DNA of 64,000 nucleotides from Streptomyces diastatochromogenes (GCF_002242805.1 NZ_MCGQ01000015.1:1-64000), one strand, 5' to 3'; positions 42,628 through 50,620 are shown, counted from the first letter of the stretch. Notes: generated from the letters alone by a model not told the origin. Made by a program: numbers and translations.

Positions 42628-43734
42628 GTGGCAGTCGTCGATGTTTCCGAAGAGCTGAAGTCCCTCTCCTCGACCATGGAGTCGATCGAGGCCGTCCTGG
42701 ACCTCGACAAGCTGAGGGCAGACGTCGCCGTGCTCGAGGAGCAGGCGGCCGCGCCGTCCCTGTGGGACAACCCGGACGAGGCGCAGAAGATCACCAGCAA
42801 GCTCTCCCACCTCCAGGCCGAGGTCAGGAAGGCGGAGGCGCTGCGCGGCCGGATCGACGATCTCGCCGTCCTCTTCGAGATGGCCGAGGAGGAGGACGAC
42901 CCGGACACCCGCGCCGAGGCCGAGTCCGAGCTGGCCGCGGTGAAGAAGTCGCTGGACGAGATGGAGGTCCGCACCCTTCTGTCCGGCGAGTACGACTCCC
43001 GTGAGGCGCTCGTCAACATCCGCGCCGAGGCCGGTGGCGTCGACGCCGCCGACTTCGCCGAGAAGCTGCAGCGCATGTACCTGCGCTGGGCTGAGCAGCG
43101 CGGCTACAAGACCGAGCTGATCGAGACGTCGTACGCGGAAGAGGCCGGCATCAAGTCGACCACCTTCTCCGTGCAGGCGCCGTACGCCTACGGCACCCTC
43201 TCCGTGGAGCAGGGCACCCACCGGCTCGTCCGGATCTCGCCCTACGACAACCAGGGGCGGCGCCAGACCTCCTTCGCCGGTGTCGAGGTGCTCCCCGTCG
43301 TCGAGCAGACCGACCACATCGAGATCGACGAGTCCGAGCTGCGCGTCGACGTGTACCGGTCCTCCGGTCCCGGCGGCCAGGGCGTGAACACCACCGACTC
43401 CGCGGTGCGCCTCACCCACCTCCCCACCGGCATCGTGGTCTCCTGCCAGAACGAGCGGTCGCAGATCCAGAACAAGGCCACCGCGATGAACGTCCTCCAG
43501 GCCAAGCTGCTGGAGCGGCGCCGCCAGGAGGAGCAGGCCAAGATGGACGCCCTCAAGGGCGACGGCGGCAACTCCTGGGGCAACCAGATGCGTTCGTACG
43601 TCCTGCACCCGTACCAGATGGTCAAGGACCTGCGGACCGAGTTCGAAGTGGGCAACCCGGAGGCCGTGTTCAACGGCGAGATCGACGGATTCCTGGAGGC
43701 CGGCATTCGCTGGCGCAAGCAGCAGGAGAAGTAA
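42628..43734 (+). CDS. prfB: peptide chain release factor 2
   Basis: A 368-residue RF2 that ends translation at UGA and UAA. The GGQ loop is SSGPGGQGVNTTD. The codon-recognition tripeptide region reads ISPYDNQGRRQTSF, that is SPY rather than the SPF described for RF2. The N-terminal coiled domain runs without interruption from GTG 42628 through LDLDKLRADVAVLEEQ; there is no in-frame UGA, so the autoregulatory +1 frameshift of E. coli prfB is absent. A strong terminator follows directly. Stands just upstream of the ftsEX-smpB-ssrA group. Confidence 0.97.
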   Translation: MAVVDVSEELKSLSSTMESIEAVLDLDKLRADVAVLEEQAAAPSLWDNPDEAQKITSKLSHLQAEVRKAEALRGRIDDLAVLFEMAEEEDDPDTRAEAESELAAVKKSLDEMEVRTLLSGEYDSREALVNIRAEAGGVDAADFAEKLQRMYLRWAEQRGYKTELIETSYAEEAGIKSTTFSVQAPYAYGTLSVEQGTHRLVRISPYDNQGRRQTSFAGVEVLPVVEQTDHIEIDESELRVDVYRSSGPGGQGVNTTDSAVRLTHLPTGIVVSCQNERSQIQNKATAMNVLQAKLLERRRQEEQAKMDALKGDGGNSWGNQMRSYVLHPYQMVKDLRTEFEVGNPEAVFNGEIDGFLEAGIRWRKQQEK

Positions 43735-43746
43735 CTTTGTCGACAT

Positions 43747-43781
43747 GACAACTGCCGCCCCCGAGGCGGCAGTTGTCTTTT
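43747..43781 (+). terminator. intrinsic terminator of prfB
   Basis: A perfect 13-bp stem GACAACTGCCGCC/GGCGGCAGTTGTC (43747-43759, 43765-43777) with loop CCCGA and a TTTT tail, 13 bases after the stop. Confidence 0.92.
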
Positions 43782-43859
43782 GTCTGGGTTTTACATCACA
43801 CTCACAGGCTCCAAGTACCCGCAAACGCCACCCCAGCGGACATTGCGCGCGCAACGGCC

Positions 43860-43888
43860 TTGACGTTGCTTTGAAAAATGGGAAGGGT
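43860..43888 (+). promoter_or_regulatory. candidate housekeeping promoter of the LAETG protein gene
   Basis: TTGACG (43860-43865), a 17-base spacer and AAGGGT (43883-43888) fit the streptomycete HrdB-type pattern. The leader would be about 130 bases to ATG 44026. Confidence 0.45.
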
Positions 43889-44025
43889 GAAGCGTGGCAT
43901 GCGTATCTCTGGGGCGCATGTGAACCGGGGGAATTGACGCGAATCTCGTCACAGCTACCTCCGTCGATCACGGCAAGCCCCGCACGCCGCCTCATTGACG
44001 AACAGCTACTGGGGGTAGCAACCAT

Positions 44026-44934
44026 ATGACGAAGAAGACGCGGATCCGGGTCGCGCGGATAGCCGCCGGCGCCGTGATCGCGGCCGGTGCCTCGCTGACC
44101 GCCGCAGGTGCCGCATCGGCTCTGGACCTCGGTGTCCAGGCCGGTCCGATCACCCTGGGCGTGAGCGCGGACGGCAACGACGACGGCGGGACCAGCGGTG
44201 GCTGCGACCCCATCGGTGTCTGCGACACCACGGGCGGCAGCTCGACCGGCGGCGACTCCACCGGCGGCACCACCACGGGTGGCGACGACTCCACGGGCGG
44301 CACCACCACGGGCGGTGACGACTCCACCGGCGGTACCGCCAGCATCGGCGGTGTCATCGGCGGTGGCGACTCCACCGGTGGCACCACCACCGGCGGTGAC
44401 GACTCCACGGGCGGCACGACCACGGGCGGTGACGACTCCACCGGCGGTTCCACCACCGGCGGCGACTCCACCGGTGGCACCACCACCGGCGGCGACGACT
44501 CCACCGGCGGCAGCAGCACGTCCGGCGGCAGCACCTCCGGTGGCGACACCGGCGGCAACGGCAACTCCGGTGGCAACGGCAACTCGGGTGGCAACGGCAA
44601 CTCGGGTGGCAACGGCAACTCGGGTGGCAACGGTTCCTCCGGCGGCAGCAGCACCGGTGGTGGCAGCAGCACCGGTGGCAACGGCAGCACCGGCGGCAAC
44701 GGCAACACCACCCCCGACGGTGGCAACAACAACGCGTCCCAGGAGGAGGGCTCCTCGGCCCTCACCGACACGGGCTCGGACACCTCGGCCCAGGGCGGCG
44801 ACAAGCAGCTCGCCGAGACCGGTGCCGGGCAGACCGCGTTCCTGATCGTCGGCGCCGCGACCATGATCGCCGGCGGTGTCGGCTTCCGCATCCTGCCGCG
44901 TCTGGTGAACGGCCGGGGCGGCGCGGCCGCCTGA
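44026..44934 (+). CDS. secreted Gly/Ser/Thr repeat protein with LAETG sortase signal
   Basis: A 302-residue exported protein. The signal peptide is MTKKTRIRVARIAAGAV to about Ala32. Then come many copies of an 11-residue acidic unit GGTTTGGDDST and a run of GGNGNS units, encoded by tandem DNA repeats (about 33 and 18 bases). Near the end LAETG (262-266) is followed by a hydrophobic helix and a basic tail, a class E sortase sorting signal, so the protein should be attached to peptidoglycan. The two Cys residues (GGCDPIGVCD) could pair. A flexible wall spacer or aggregation factor is plausible; no enzymatic domain is visible. No sortase gene lies nearby. Confidence 0.88.
   Translation: MTKKTRIRVARIAAGAVIAAGASLTAAGAASALDLGVQAGPITLGVSADGNDDGGTSGGCDPIGVCDTTGGSSTGGDSTGGTTTGGDDSTGGTTTGGDDSTGGTASIGGVIGGGDSTGGTTTGGDDSTGGTTTGGDDSTGGSTTGGDSTGGTTTGGDDSTGGSSTSGGSTSGGDTGGNGNSGGNGNSGGNGNSGGNGNSGGNGSSGGSSTGGGSSTGGNGSTGGNGNTTPDGGNNNASQEEGSSALTDTGSDTSAQGGDKQLAETGAGQTAFLIVGAATMIAGGVGFRILPRLVNGRGGAAA
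44216..44700 (+). repeat. in-frame tandem repeats encoding GGTTTGGDDST and GGNGNS units
   Basis: About eight imperfect 33-base units around ACCACGGGCGGTGACGACTC (44216-44520) and then four 18-base units GGTGGCAACGGCAACTCG (about 44553-44625). All keep frame, so copy number could vary without loss of the sorting signal. Confidence 0.8.
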
Positions 44935-44974
44935 CCGTAGCCTCACGGTCACGCACGGTACGCAGTACGCAAGC

Positions 44975-45009
44975 GGAAGGGCCCGGAGCATGGCGCTCCG
45001 GGCCCTTCC
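44975..45009. terminator. bidirectional terminator between convergent genes
   Basis: A perfect 15-bp stem GGAAGGGCCCGGAGC/GCTCCGGGCCCTTCC with loop ATGGC (44990-44994). It lies between the LAETG protein gene and the convergent zinc-ribbon gene, and can serve both. Confidence 0.85.
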
Positions 45010-45027
45010 GGCGTTCCTACGGTCTTC

Positions 45028-45222
45028 TTACGCGGTCTGGTGCGCCAGCAGCGCCACCGCGGCGATCAGCACCGCGAGCAGCGCGATCAGCGCCATCGGG
45101 TTCAGCCCCGCGAAGAAGCCCTCCTGCTGCTGCAGTCGCTCGCGGTTGGCACGGCACACCGGGCACCGGCCCTCACTCACAGGCGACGCGCAGTTCGCGC
45201 ACACCAACCGGTCGTACGTCAT
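45028..45222 (-). CDS. small zinc-ribbon membrane protein
   Basis: A 64-residue protein. Two Cys pairs (CANC and CPVC, separated by about ten residues) form a zinc-ribbon-like knuckle, followed by a basic stretch and one C-terminal helix (MALIALLAVLIAAVALLAH). It should be a tail-anchored membrane protein with the ribbon in the cytoplasm. ATG 45222 has an excellent AAGGAGGG ribosome site; an upstream extension to 45291 is not supported. It is divergent from ftsE and convergent with the LAETG gene. I do not know its function. Confidence 0.8.
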   Translation of the reverse strand: MTYDRLVCANCASPVSEGRCPVCRANRERLQQQEGFFAGLNPMALIALLAVLIAAVALLAHQTA

Positions 45223-45539
45223 GCGCTCGCCCTCCTTGCACCGGCCATCACACATACAACGCACACGGGAACGAGAACGTTCCCCTTCCACTCTGCCAGG
45301 TTCCCGCGGAGCTTGCGCGGGGCGGCCACAGAGGGGTGGTTTACGTCATATCGCGGCTGCGGGTCGGTCGTGGTTGCTCGCGCAGTTCCCCGCGCCCCTG
45401 AGTGGGGAAGCCCGGCCGCCGTTGGAAAGTCCCGTACAAAAAGGCACAAGTCTCGCTCAACCGCAACCGGGCCCTGCGCTTGTGCACTCGGTTCGCGTAT
45501 GGTCACGCTCATCTACCCCCGGCGACCCGTGGTGCATCC
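45223..45539. other. 317-base region between the zinc-ribbon gene and ftsE
   Basis: No gene is seen. It holds an interspersed repeat at 45368-45410 and a -10-like TATGGT (45498-45503) 36 bases before the ftsE start; no good -35 was found. Confidence 0.5.
45368..45410. repeat. reverse copy of the 9927-type intergenic repeat
   Basis: CGTGGTTGCTCGCGCAGTTC and the following CCCGCGCCCCTGAGTGGGG are, in reverse complement, the GGGGC-GCGGGGAACTGCG module found at 9927-9960. This is a familiar streptomycete intergenic element. Confidence 0.65.
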
Positions 45540-46229
45540 GTGATCCGATTCGACAACGTCTCCAAGGTCTACCCCAAGCAGACCCGCCCAGCCCTCCGGG
45601 ATGTGTCCCTGGAAGTGGAGAAGGGTGAGTTCGTCTTCCTCGTGGGGTCCTCCGGCTCCGGAAAGTCCACCTTCCTGCGGCTCGTCCTCCGCGAGGAGCG
45701 GTGCAGCCACGGCCAGGTGCACGTCCTGGGCAAGGACCTCGCACGCCTCTCCAACTGGAAGGTGCCGCAGATGCGCCGCCAGCTGGGGACGGTCTTCCAG
45801 GACTTCCGGCTCCTGCCGAACAAGACGGTCGCGGAGAACGTGGCCTTCGCGCAGGAGGTGATCGGCAAGTCGCGCGGCGAGATCCGCAAGTCCGTGCCTC
45901 AGGTGCTCGACCTCGTCGGGCTCGGCGGCAAGGAGGACCGGATGCCGGGCGAGCTGTCCGGTGGTGAGCAGCAGCGCGTGGCCATCGCGCGCGCCTTCGT
46001 GAACCGGCCCAAGCTGCTGATCGCCGACGAGCCCACCGGCAACCTCGACCCGCAGACCTCCGTCGGCATCATGAAGCTGCTCGACCGCATCAACCGGACG
46101 GGCACCACCGTGATCATGGCGACGCACGACCAGAACATCGTGGACCAGATGCGCAAGCGCGTCATCGAGCTGGAGAAGGGCCGCCTCGTCCGCGACCAGG
46201 CCCGAGGCGTCTACGGCTACCAGCACTGA
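45540..46229 (+). CDS. ftsE: cell-division ABC ATPase FtsE
   Basis: A 229-residue ATPase that partners FtsX to activate peptidoglycan hydrolases during septation or growth. Walker A is GSSGSGKST, the signature LSGGEQQRVAIARA, and Walker B LLIADEPTGNLD, with MATHDQNIVD after it. MIRFDNVSKVYPKQTRPAL is the standard FtsE start. GTG 45540 has no clear ribosome site. ftsX follows 36 bases later, so the pair is an operon. Confidence 0.96.
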   Translation: MIRFDNVSKVYPKQTRPALRDVSLEVEKGEFVFLVGSSGSGKSTFLRLVLREERCSHGQVHVLGKDLARLSNWKVPQMRRQLGTVFQDFRLLPNKTVAENVAFAQEVIGKSRGEIRKSVPQVLDLVGLGGKEDRMPGELSGGEQQRVAIARAFVNRPKLLIADEPTGNLDPQTSVGIMKLLDRINRTGTTVIMATHDQNIVDQMRKRVIELEKGRLVRDQARGVYGYQH

Positions 46230-46265
46230 CCGCACGAGATCCACGGAAAGGCTTAACCAGACGCC

Positions 46266-47183
46266 ATGCGCGCCCAGTTCGTCCTGTCGGAGATCGGTGT
46301 CGGTCTCCGCCGCAATCTGACGATGACCTTCGCCGTCATCGTCTCCGTCGCCCTGTCCCTGGCCCTGTTCGGCGGTTCGCTCCTGATGAGCGACCAGGTG
46401 AGCACCATGAAGGGCTACTGGTACGACAAGGTCAACGTCTCGATCTTCCTGTGCAACAAGAGCGATGCGCAGTCGGACGTCAACTGCGCCAAGGGCGCGG
46501 TCACCGAGGACCAGAAGAAGCAGATCCTCGCCGACCTGCACAAGATGTCGATCGTCGAGAAGGTCGCCTACGAGTCGCAGGACCAGGCGTACAAGCACTA
46601 CAAGGAGCAGTTCGGCAACTCCCCGCTGGCCAGCTCGCTGACGCCGGACCAGATGCAGGAGTCGTACCGCATCAAGCTCAAGGACCCGCAGAAGTACCAG
46701 GTGATCGCGACCGCGTTCAACGGGCGCGACGGTGTGCAGTCGGTGCAGGACCAGAAGGGCATCCTGGACAACCTCTTCCAGCTGCTGAACCTGATGAACC
46801 GGGCGGCGCTCGGTGTGATGGCGCTGATGCTGCTCGTCGCGCTGCTGCTGATCGTCAACACCGTGCGCGTATCGGCGTTCAGCCGTAGGCGCGAGACCGG
46901 GATCATGCGCCTGGTCGGTGCCTCGGGCTTCTACATCCAGGCGCCGTTCATCATGGAGGCCGCGGTCGCCGGCCTCATCGGCGGCGGCCTCGCCTGCGTC
47001 TTCCTGGTGGTGGGGCGGTACTTCACCATCGACCACGGCATGGCCCTGTCCGCCAAGCTCACGCTGATCAACTTCGTAGGCTGGGACGCGGTGTTGACCA
47101 AGCTCCCGCTGATCCTCGCCACCAGTGTGCTGATGCCGGCGTTGGCGGCGTTCTTCGCGCTGCGCAAGTACCTGAAGGTGTGA
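46266..47183 (+). CDS. ftsX: cell-division membrane protein FtsX
   Basis: A 305-residue FtsX with four helices: one near residues 18-42, a large extracellular domain (about 43-175), and three more helices from about 180 onward. VSAFSRRRETGIMRLVGAS is the FtsX/MacB signature linking helix 2 to the cytoplasmic coupling region. The extracellular domain has two Cys (FLCNKSDAQSDVNCAKG) that may form a disulphide. It works with FtsE to regulate wall hydrolases. A terminator follows. Confidence 0.96.
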   Translation: MRAQFVLSEIGVGLRRNLTMTFAVIVSVALSLALFGGSLLMSDQVSTMKGYWYDKVNVSIFLCNKSDAQSDVNCAKGAVTEDQKKQILADLHKMSIVEKVAYESQDQAYKHYKEQFGNSPLASSLTPDQMQESYRIKLKDPQKYQVIATAFNGRDGVQSVQDQKGILDNLFQLLNLMNRAALGVMALMLLVALLLIVNTVRVSAFSRRRETGIMRLVGASGFYIQAPFIMEAAVAGLIGGGLACVFLVVGRYFTIDHGMALSAKLTLINFVGWDAVLTKLPLILATSVLMPALAAFFALRKYLKV

Positions 47184-47194
47184 CGCATACCAAG

Positions 47195-47226
47195 AGGGCC
47201 GTACGGACATCCGGCCGTACGGCCCT
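47195..47226 (+). terminator. terminator of ftsEX
   Basis: A perfect 12-bp stem AGGGCCGTACGG/CCGTACGGCCCT (47195-47206, 47215-47226), 12 bases after the ftsX stop, with a short TT tail. It separates ftsEX from the protease gene. Confidence 0.8.
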
Positions 47227-47237
47227 TCGCGTTCCCC

Positions 47238-47243
47238 TAGACT
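47238..47243 (+). promoter_or_regulatory. -10 box of leaderless S41 protease gene
   Basis: TAGACT, seven bases, then ATG 47251, just after the ftsEX terminator. No ribosome site is present. Confidence 0.55.
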
Positions 47244-47250
47244 CACGGCC

Positions 47251-48429
47251 ATGTCAGGCCGCGACCTGTTCTGTCAGCCCCGCCGCATCCGCCGCGGGGC
47301 CGCCCTGACATTGGTGTTCGCCGGCGTCCTCGTCGCGGGCGCCGCCACCGGCTCCTTCCCGGACACCGGCCAGGCAGGAAGCGCCGGCCGCAGGACCGCC
47401 GCAGGTGCCGCGCACCCGGATCCCGGGCACGAGGACGTGCGGCAGGCCGCCGCCGAGGCCATGGCCGACGGCAAATCGCCGATGGAGGCCGCCGAGCGGG
47501 CCGTCAGCCGCAGCGGTGACCGCTGGGGCGCCGTCTACTCCGAGGGCGAGTACCAGGAGTTCCAGGAGGCCCTCGACGGCCAGTACACCGGCGTCGGCCT
47601 CTGGGCGCGGCGCGAGGGGGACGGCCGTATCGCGGTGACCCGGGTGCAGCCCGGCTCGCCCGCCGCCGACGCCGGGATCCGCAAGGGCGACCGGCTGCGC
47701 AGCGTCGACGGCGACTCGGTCGACGGGCGGCCGGTCACCGAGGTGGTCTCCTTACTGCGCGGCGACGCGGACGACGCGCCCGCCGGTACGACGGTCACGC
47801 TCGGCCTGCAGCGCGGCACGCGCGCGTGGACCGAGACCCTGCACCGGGCCCGCCTGTCCACGGACTCGGTGACCGTCCGCAAGCTGCCCGGCGGGGTCAC
47901 CGTCATCCAGATCGCCGCCTTCACCAAGGGCTCCGGCGCCGCCGTCCGCGCCGCCGTACGGCAGGCCCCGGCCGGCGCCGGCATCGTGCTCGACCTGCGC
48001 GGGAACTCCGGCGGCCTGGTCACCGAGGCGGTGGACACCGCCTCCGCCTTCCTCGACGGCGGCCTGGTCGCCACCTACGACGTCGACGGCGCCCAGCGCG
48101 CCCTGCACGCCAAAACCGGCGGCGACACCACCCGGCCCCTGGTCGCCCTCGTCGACGGCGGCACCATGAGCGCGGCCGAGATGCTCACCGGCGCCCTCCA
48201 GGACCGGGGCCGCGCGGTCGTGATCGGTTCCCGCACCTTCGGCAAGGGCTCCATCCAGATGCCGACCGAGCTGCCCGACGGCTCCGTGGCCGAGCTGACC
48301 GTGGGCCACTACCGCACCCCCTCCGGCCACACCGTGGACGGCCGGGGCATCACCCCGGACCTCGAAGCCGGGCCGGAGGCCCTCCAGCGGGCGGAAACGG
48401 TCCTCACCGGCCTCGGCGACGCCGATTAA
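47251..48429 (+). CDS. S41 family C-terminal processing protease (CtpA-like) with a TTA codon
   Basis: A 392-residue exported or membrane-anchored protease. One N-terminal hydrophobic segment (about 18-34) is followed by a PDZ domain (YTGVGLWARREG through VSLLRG) and the S41 catalytic core. The catalytic Ser is 307 (GGTMSAAEML) and Lys 332 (RTFGKGSIQ); LRGNSGGLV is also conserved. Residue 168 (in VVSLLRG) is encoded by TTA (47752-47754), the only TTA codon I noticed in any gene here, so full translation should need the bldA tRNA. It appears leaderless and stands between ftsX and smpB, as commonly seen in actinomycetes. Confidence 0.94.
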   Translation: MSGRDLFCQPRRIRRGAALTLVFAGVLVAGAATGSFPDTGQAGSAGRRTAAGAAHPDPGHEDVRQAAAEAMADGKSPMEAAERAVSRSGDRWGAVYSEGEYQEFQEALDGQYTGVGLWARREGDGRIAVTRVQPGSPAADAGIRKGDRLRSVDGDSVDGRPVTEVVSLLRGDADDAPAGTTVTLGLQRGTRAWTETLHRARLSTDSVTVRKLPGGVTVIQIAAFTKGSGAAVRAAVRQAPAGAGIVLDLRGNSGGLVTEAVDTASAFLDGGLVATYDVDGAQRALHAKTGGDTTRPLVALVDGGTMSAAEMLTGALQDRGRAVVIGSRTFGKGSIQMPTELPDGSVAELTVGHYRTPSGHTVDGRGITPDLEAGPEALQRAETVLTGLGDAD

Positions 48430-48474
48430 GGGCTGGCCACGGCACCCCTCCGTAGTGCGAAAATGGACGGCACT

Positions 48475-49029
48475 ATGAGCAAGGGAATGTACGTACCCAA
48501 GGAGTCCCAGCCCAAGCAGGGCGGCGGGGCCGCCAAGGCCAGGGACGGCGAGAAGGGCGGCAAGCGCAAGATCGTCGCCCAGAACAAGAAGGCCCGGCAC
48601 GACTACGCGATCGTCGACACCTACGAGGCCGGGCTCGTGCTCACCGGCACCGAGGTCAAGTCGCTGCGGGAGGGACGGACCTCGCTGACCGACGGCTTCG
48701 TCCAGATCGACCGGGGCGAGGCGTGGCTGCACAACGCCCACATCCCCGAGTACCACCAGGGCAGCTGGACCAACCACTCCGCGCGCCGCAAGCGCAAGCT
48801 GCTGCTGCACCGCGAGGAGATCGACAAGCTGGAGTCCAAGGCCCAGGAGACGGGTCACACCATCGTGCCGCTCGCCCTGTACTTCAGGGACGGCCGCGCG
48901 AAGGCCGAGATCGCGCTCGCGCGAGGCAAGAAGGAGTACGACAAGCGCCAGACCCTGCGGGAGAAGCAGGACCGGCGTGAGTCGGACCGCGCGATCGCGG
49001 CGGCGAAGCGGAAGCAGCGGGGCGTGTAG
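48475..49029 (+). CDS. smpB: SsrA-binding protein SmpB
   Basis: A 184-residue (180 if started at ATG 48487) RNA-binding protein that brings tmRNA to stalled ribosomes. The core is IVAQNKKARHDYAI, EAGLVLTGTEVKSLREGR, WLHNAHIPEY and RRKRKLLLHREEI, with the basic tail KKEYDKRQTLREKQDRRESDR. The N-terminus is Lys/Gly-rich. ATG 48463, 48475 and 48487 are all in frame, and none has a clear ribosome site. ssrA lies 90 bases downstream, a natural functional pair. Confidence 0.95.
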   Translation: MSKGMYVPKESQPKQGGGAAKARDGEKGGKRKIVAQNKKARHDYAIVDTYEAGLVLTGTEVKSLREGRTSLTDGFVQIDRGEAWLHNAHIPEYHQGSWTNHSARRKRKLLLHREEIDKLESKAQETGHTIVPLALYFRDGRAKAEIALARGKKEYDKRQTLREKQDRRESDRAIAAAKRKQRGV

Positions 49030-49079
49030 CCCAGGAATACGGTGGCATCGGCGTGCGTTGGTCACGTACGATGGCACCA

Positions 49080-49099
49080 ACACCGGTTGAACCCGGTGT
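49080..49099. promoter_or_regulatory. inverted repeat ahead of ssrA
   Basis: ACACCGG (49080-49086) and CCGGTGT (49093-49099) form a 7-bp inverted repeat 20 bases before the tmRNA 5' end. TTGAAC (49087-49092) in its loop is at -35-like distance, but no good -10 follows. It may be the end of smpB transcription or an ssrA control site. Confidence 0.35.
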
Positions 49100-49119
49100 G
49101 TGCATTGAAAACAAAACAT

Positions 49120-49485
49120 GGGGATGATCGGTTTCGACAGCGGCTGTCGAAGCAGGGGAAGCGTGTCGAGGAAGCGGCAATGATCTCGTAAACCATATGT
49201 CGCAAAAAATAATCGCCAACACCAAGCGCGATTCCTTCGCCCTCGCTGCCTAAGTAGCGACTTGCGAAGTGTCAGCCCGGGGCTGTTCCCGACCCGGATC
49301 CTGGCATCAGCTAGGGAACTAAACCTTGATCCCGGTCACGGGGTGAAGAGGGAAATCTAACAGTGACTGGGCCCGTCGGCGACTTGTTCGCGTGATCGCC
49401 GGGGCCGAGAAAATCACAGCGAACTGCACACGGAGAAGCCCTGATTCCGCACCGTTGGACGCGGGTTCGATTCCCGCCATCTCCA
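49120..49485 (+). ncRNA. ssrA: transfer-messenger RNA (tmRNA)
   Basis: About 366 bases. The 5' acceptor arm GGGGATG (49120-49126) pairs with CATCTCC (49478-49484) with one G-U pair, and GGTTTCGAC plus the T-arm GGGTTCGATTCCCGCC confirm a tRNA-like end. The tag reading frame begins at GCC 49215 and ends TAA 49251-49253, encoding ANTKRDSFALAA. The 3' sequence after the discriminator A is CGA, so CCA is not encoded and must be added. It rescues stalled ribosomes with SmpB and marks peptides for proteolysis. Confidence 0.96.
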
Positions 49486-49513
49486 CGAACCCCTCCGGGG
49501 GTACCCCATGTGG

Positions 49514-49549
49514 GCGAAGGCCCCGCTGCACTCGCAGCGGGGCCTTCGC
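49514..49549. terminator. terminator of ssrA (bidirectional with lacI-like gene)
   Basis: A perfect 16-bp stem GCGAAGGCCCCGCTGC/GCAGCGGGGCCTTCGC with loop ACTC, 28 bases after ssrA and just before the end of the convergent LacI-type gene. Confidence 0.92.
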
Positions 49550-49575
49550 TGTTGTCCGGGAGACGTGGCGGTACT

Positions 49576-50586
49576 TCAGGGCGCGTCGCGGGGTGCGGTG
49601 CTCGCGCGGTTCGTCAGGTGGGGAGTCAGCAGGGTCGCCTCGGGTACCTCGGCGCCGGTCAATTTGCGCAGCAGCAGATCCACGGCCCGCTCGCCCAGCT
49701 CGGCGGACGGCAGGGCCACCGAGGTGACGGGCACGCGGAGGGCCGCCGCGGTCTCGTCCGGGCAGATCGCGGTGATCGACAGATCGCCGGGGACGCGCAG
49801 CCCGAGCTGCTCGAAGGCGTCGATCAGCGGCTCCAGGACCGCCTCGTTGTGCACGACGACCCCCGTCAGCGCGGGCTGCTCGCGCAGCAGTCGCTCGGCG
49901 ACCCGGCGGGCGGCGGCGGGTGTGGCCTCGCACGGGTGGACGCGGGAGGCGAGCCCGCACCGGTCGGCGGCGGCGGTGAAGCCCTGGACCACCCGCTGGG
50001 CGAACGCCGTGCCCCGCACGTACACCTCCGGCGGCGACCCGACCAGCGCCACCACCCGGTGCCCGAGCCCCGCCAGCCGCTCCACGCACAGCTCACCGGC
50101 CGCCCTGAAGTCGAGGTCGACACAGGTCAGCCCCGCCGCCTCGCGCGGGAACCCGATCAGCACCGACGGCCGGTCCAGTGAGCGCAGCAACGGCAGCCGT
50201 GGGTCGTGCAGTTGGACGTCCATCACGATCAGCGCGTCCACCAGCGCCGTGTCCGCGACTCGGCGCAGCCCGTCCTCGCCCTCCTCCTGGGTGAGCAGCA
50301 GGACGTCATGGTCGTACCGGCGGGCGGCCGTCACCACCGACACCGCGAACTGGGTGACCACGGGTACGTGGATGCCGGTCCGCAGGGGGATCACCAGGGC
50401 CAGGACGTTCGAGCGGCTGCCGGCGAGGGCCCGGGCGCTCGCGTGCGGCCGGTAGCCCAGCTCGCGGACGGCCGCCTCCACCCGTCGTCTGGTCTCCTCG
50501 GAGATCGGGCGCTTGCCGCTGAGGGCGTAGGAGACGGTGCTGGGGGAGACCCCGGCGTTCCGCGCCACATCGGTGATCTTGACCAT
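49576..50586 (-). CDS. LacI-family transcriptional regulator
   Basis: A 336-residue repressor. The N-terminal helix-turn-helix and hinge read VKITDVARNAGVSPSTVSYAL, then GKRPISEETRRRVEAAVRELGYRPHASARALA. A periplasmic-binding-like sensor domain follows (residues 60-330), for a sugar or similar effector. ATG 50586 has GGAGC upstream. Two palindromes just upstream (50621-50659) indicate autoregulation. Upstream on the same strand is an MFS transporter gene, whose end is 139 bases away. The effector is unknown; no sugar catabolic gene is adjacent. Confidence 0.92.
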   Translation of the reverse strand: MVKITDVARNAGVSPSTVSYALSGKRPISEETRRRVEAAVRELGYRPHASARALAGSRSNVLALVIPLRTGIHVPVVTQFAVSVVTAARRYDHDVLLLTQEEGEDGLRRVADTALVDALIVMDVQLHDPRLPLLRSLDRPSVLIGFPREAAGLTCVDLDFRAAGELCVERLAGLGHRVVALVGSPPEVYVRGTAFAQRVVQGFTAAADRCGLASRVHPCEATPAAARRVAERLLREQPALTGVVVHNEAVLEPLIDAFEQLGLRVPGDLSITAICPDETAAALRVPVTSVALPSAELGERAVDLLLRKLTGAEVPEATLLTPHLTNRASTAPRDAP

Positions 50587-50620
50587 CAGCCCAGCTCCAG
50601 AGAGAGCGTCACGCACCGCT

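Noticed and set aside
42628..42760. Programmed +1 frameshift in prfB
   Set aside because: The N-terminal frame is continuous, with no in-frame TGA.
44216..44700. CRISPR-like array
   Set aside because: Repeats are directly adjacent, in frame and encode GGTTTGGDDST units; there are no unique spacers and no cas genes.
49120..49550. Integration site of a genomic island at the ssrA 3' end
   Set aside because: ssrA is often used by integrases, but here the 3' end is single and intact, followed by its own terminator, with no integrase.
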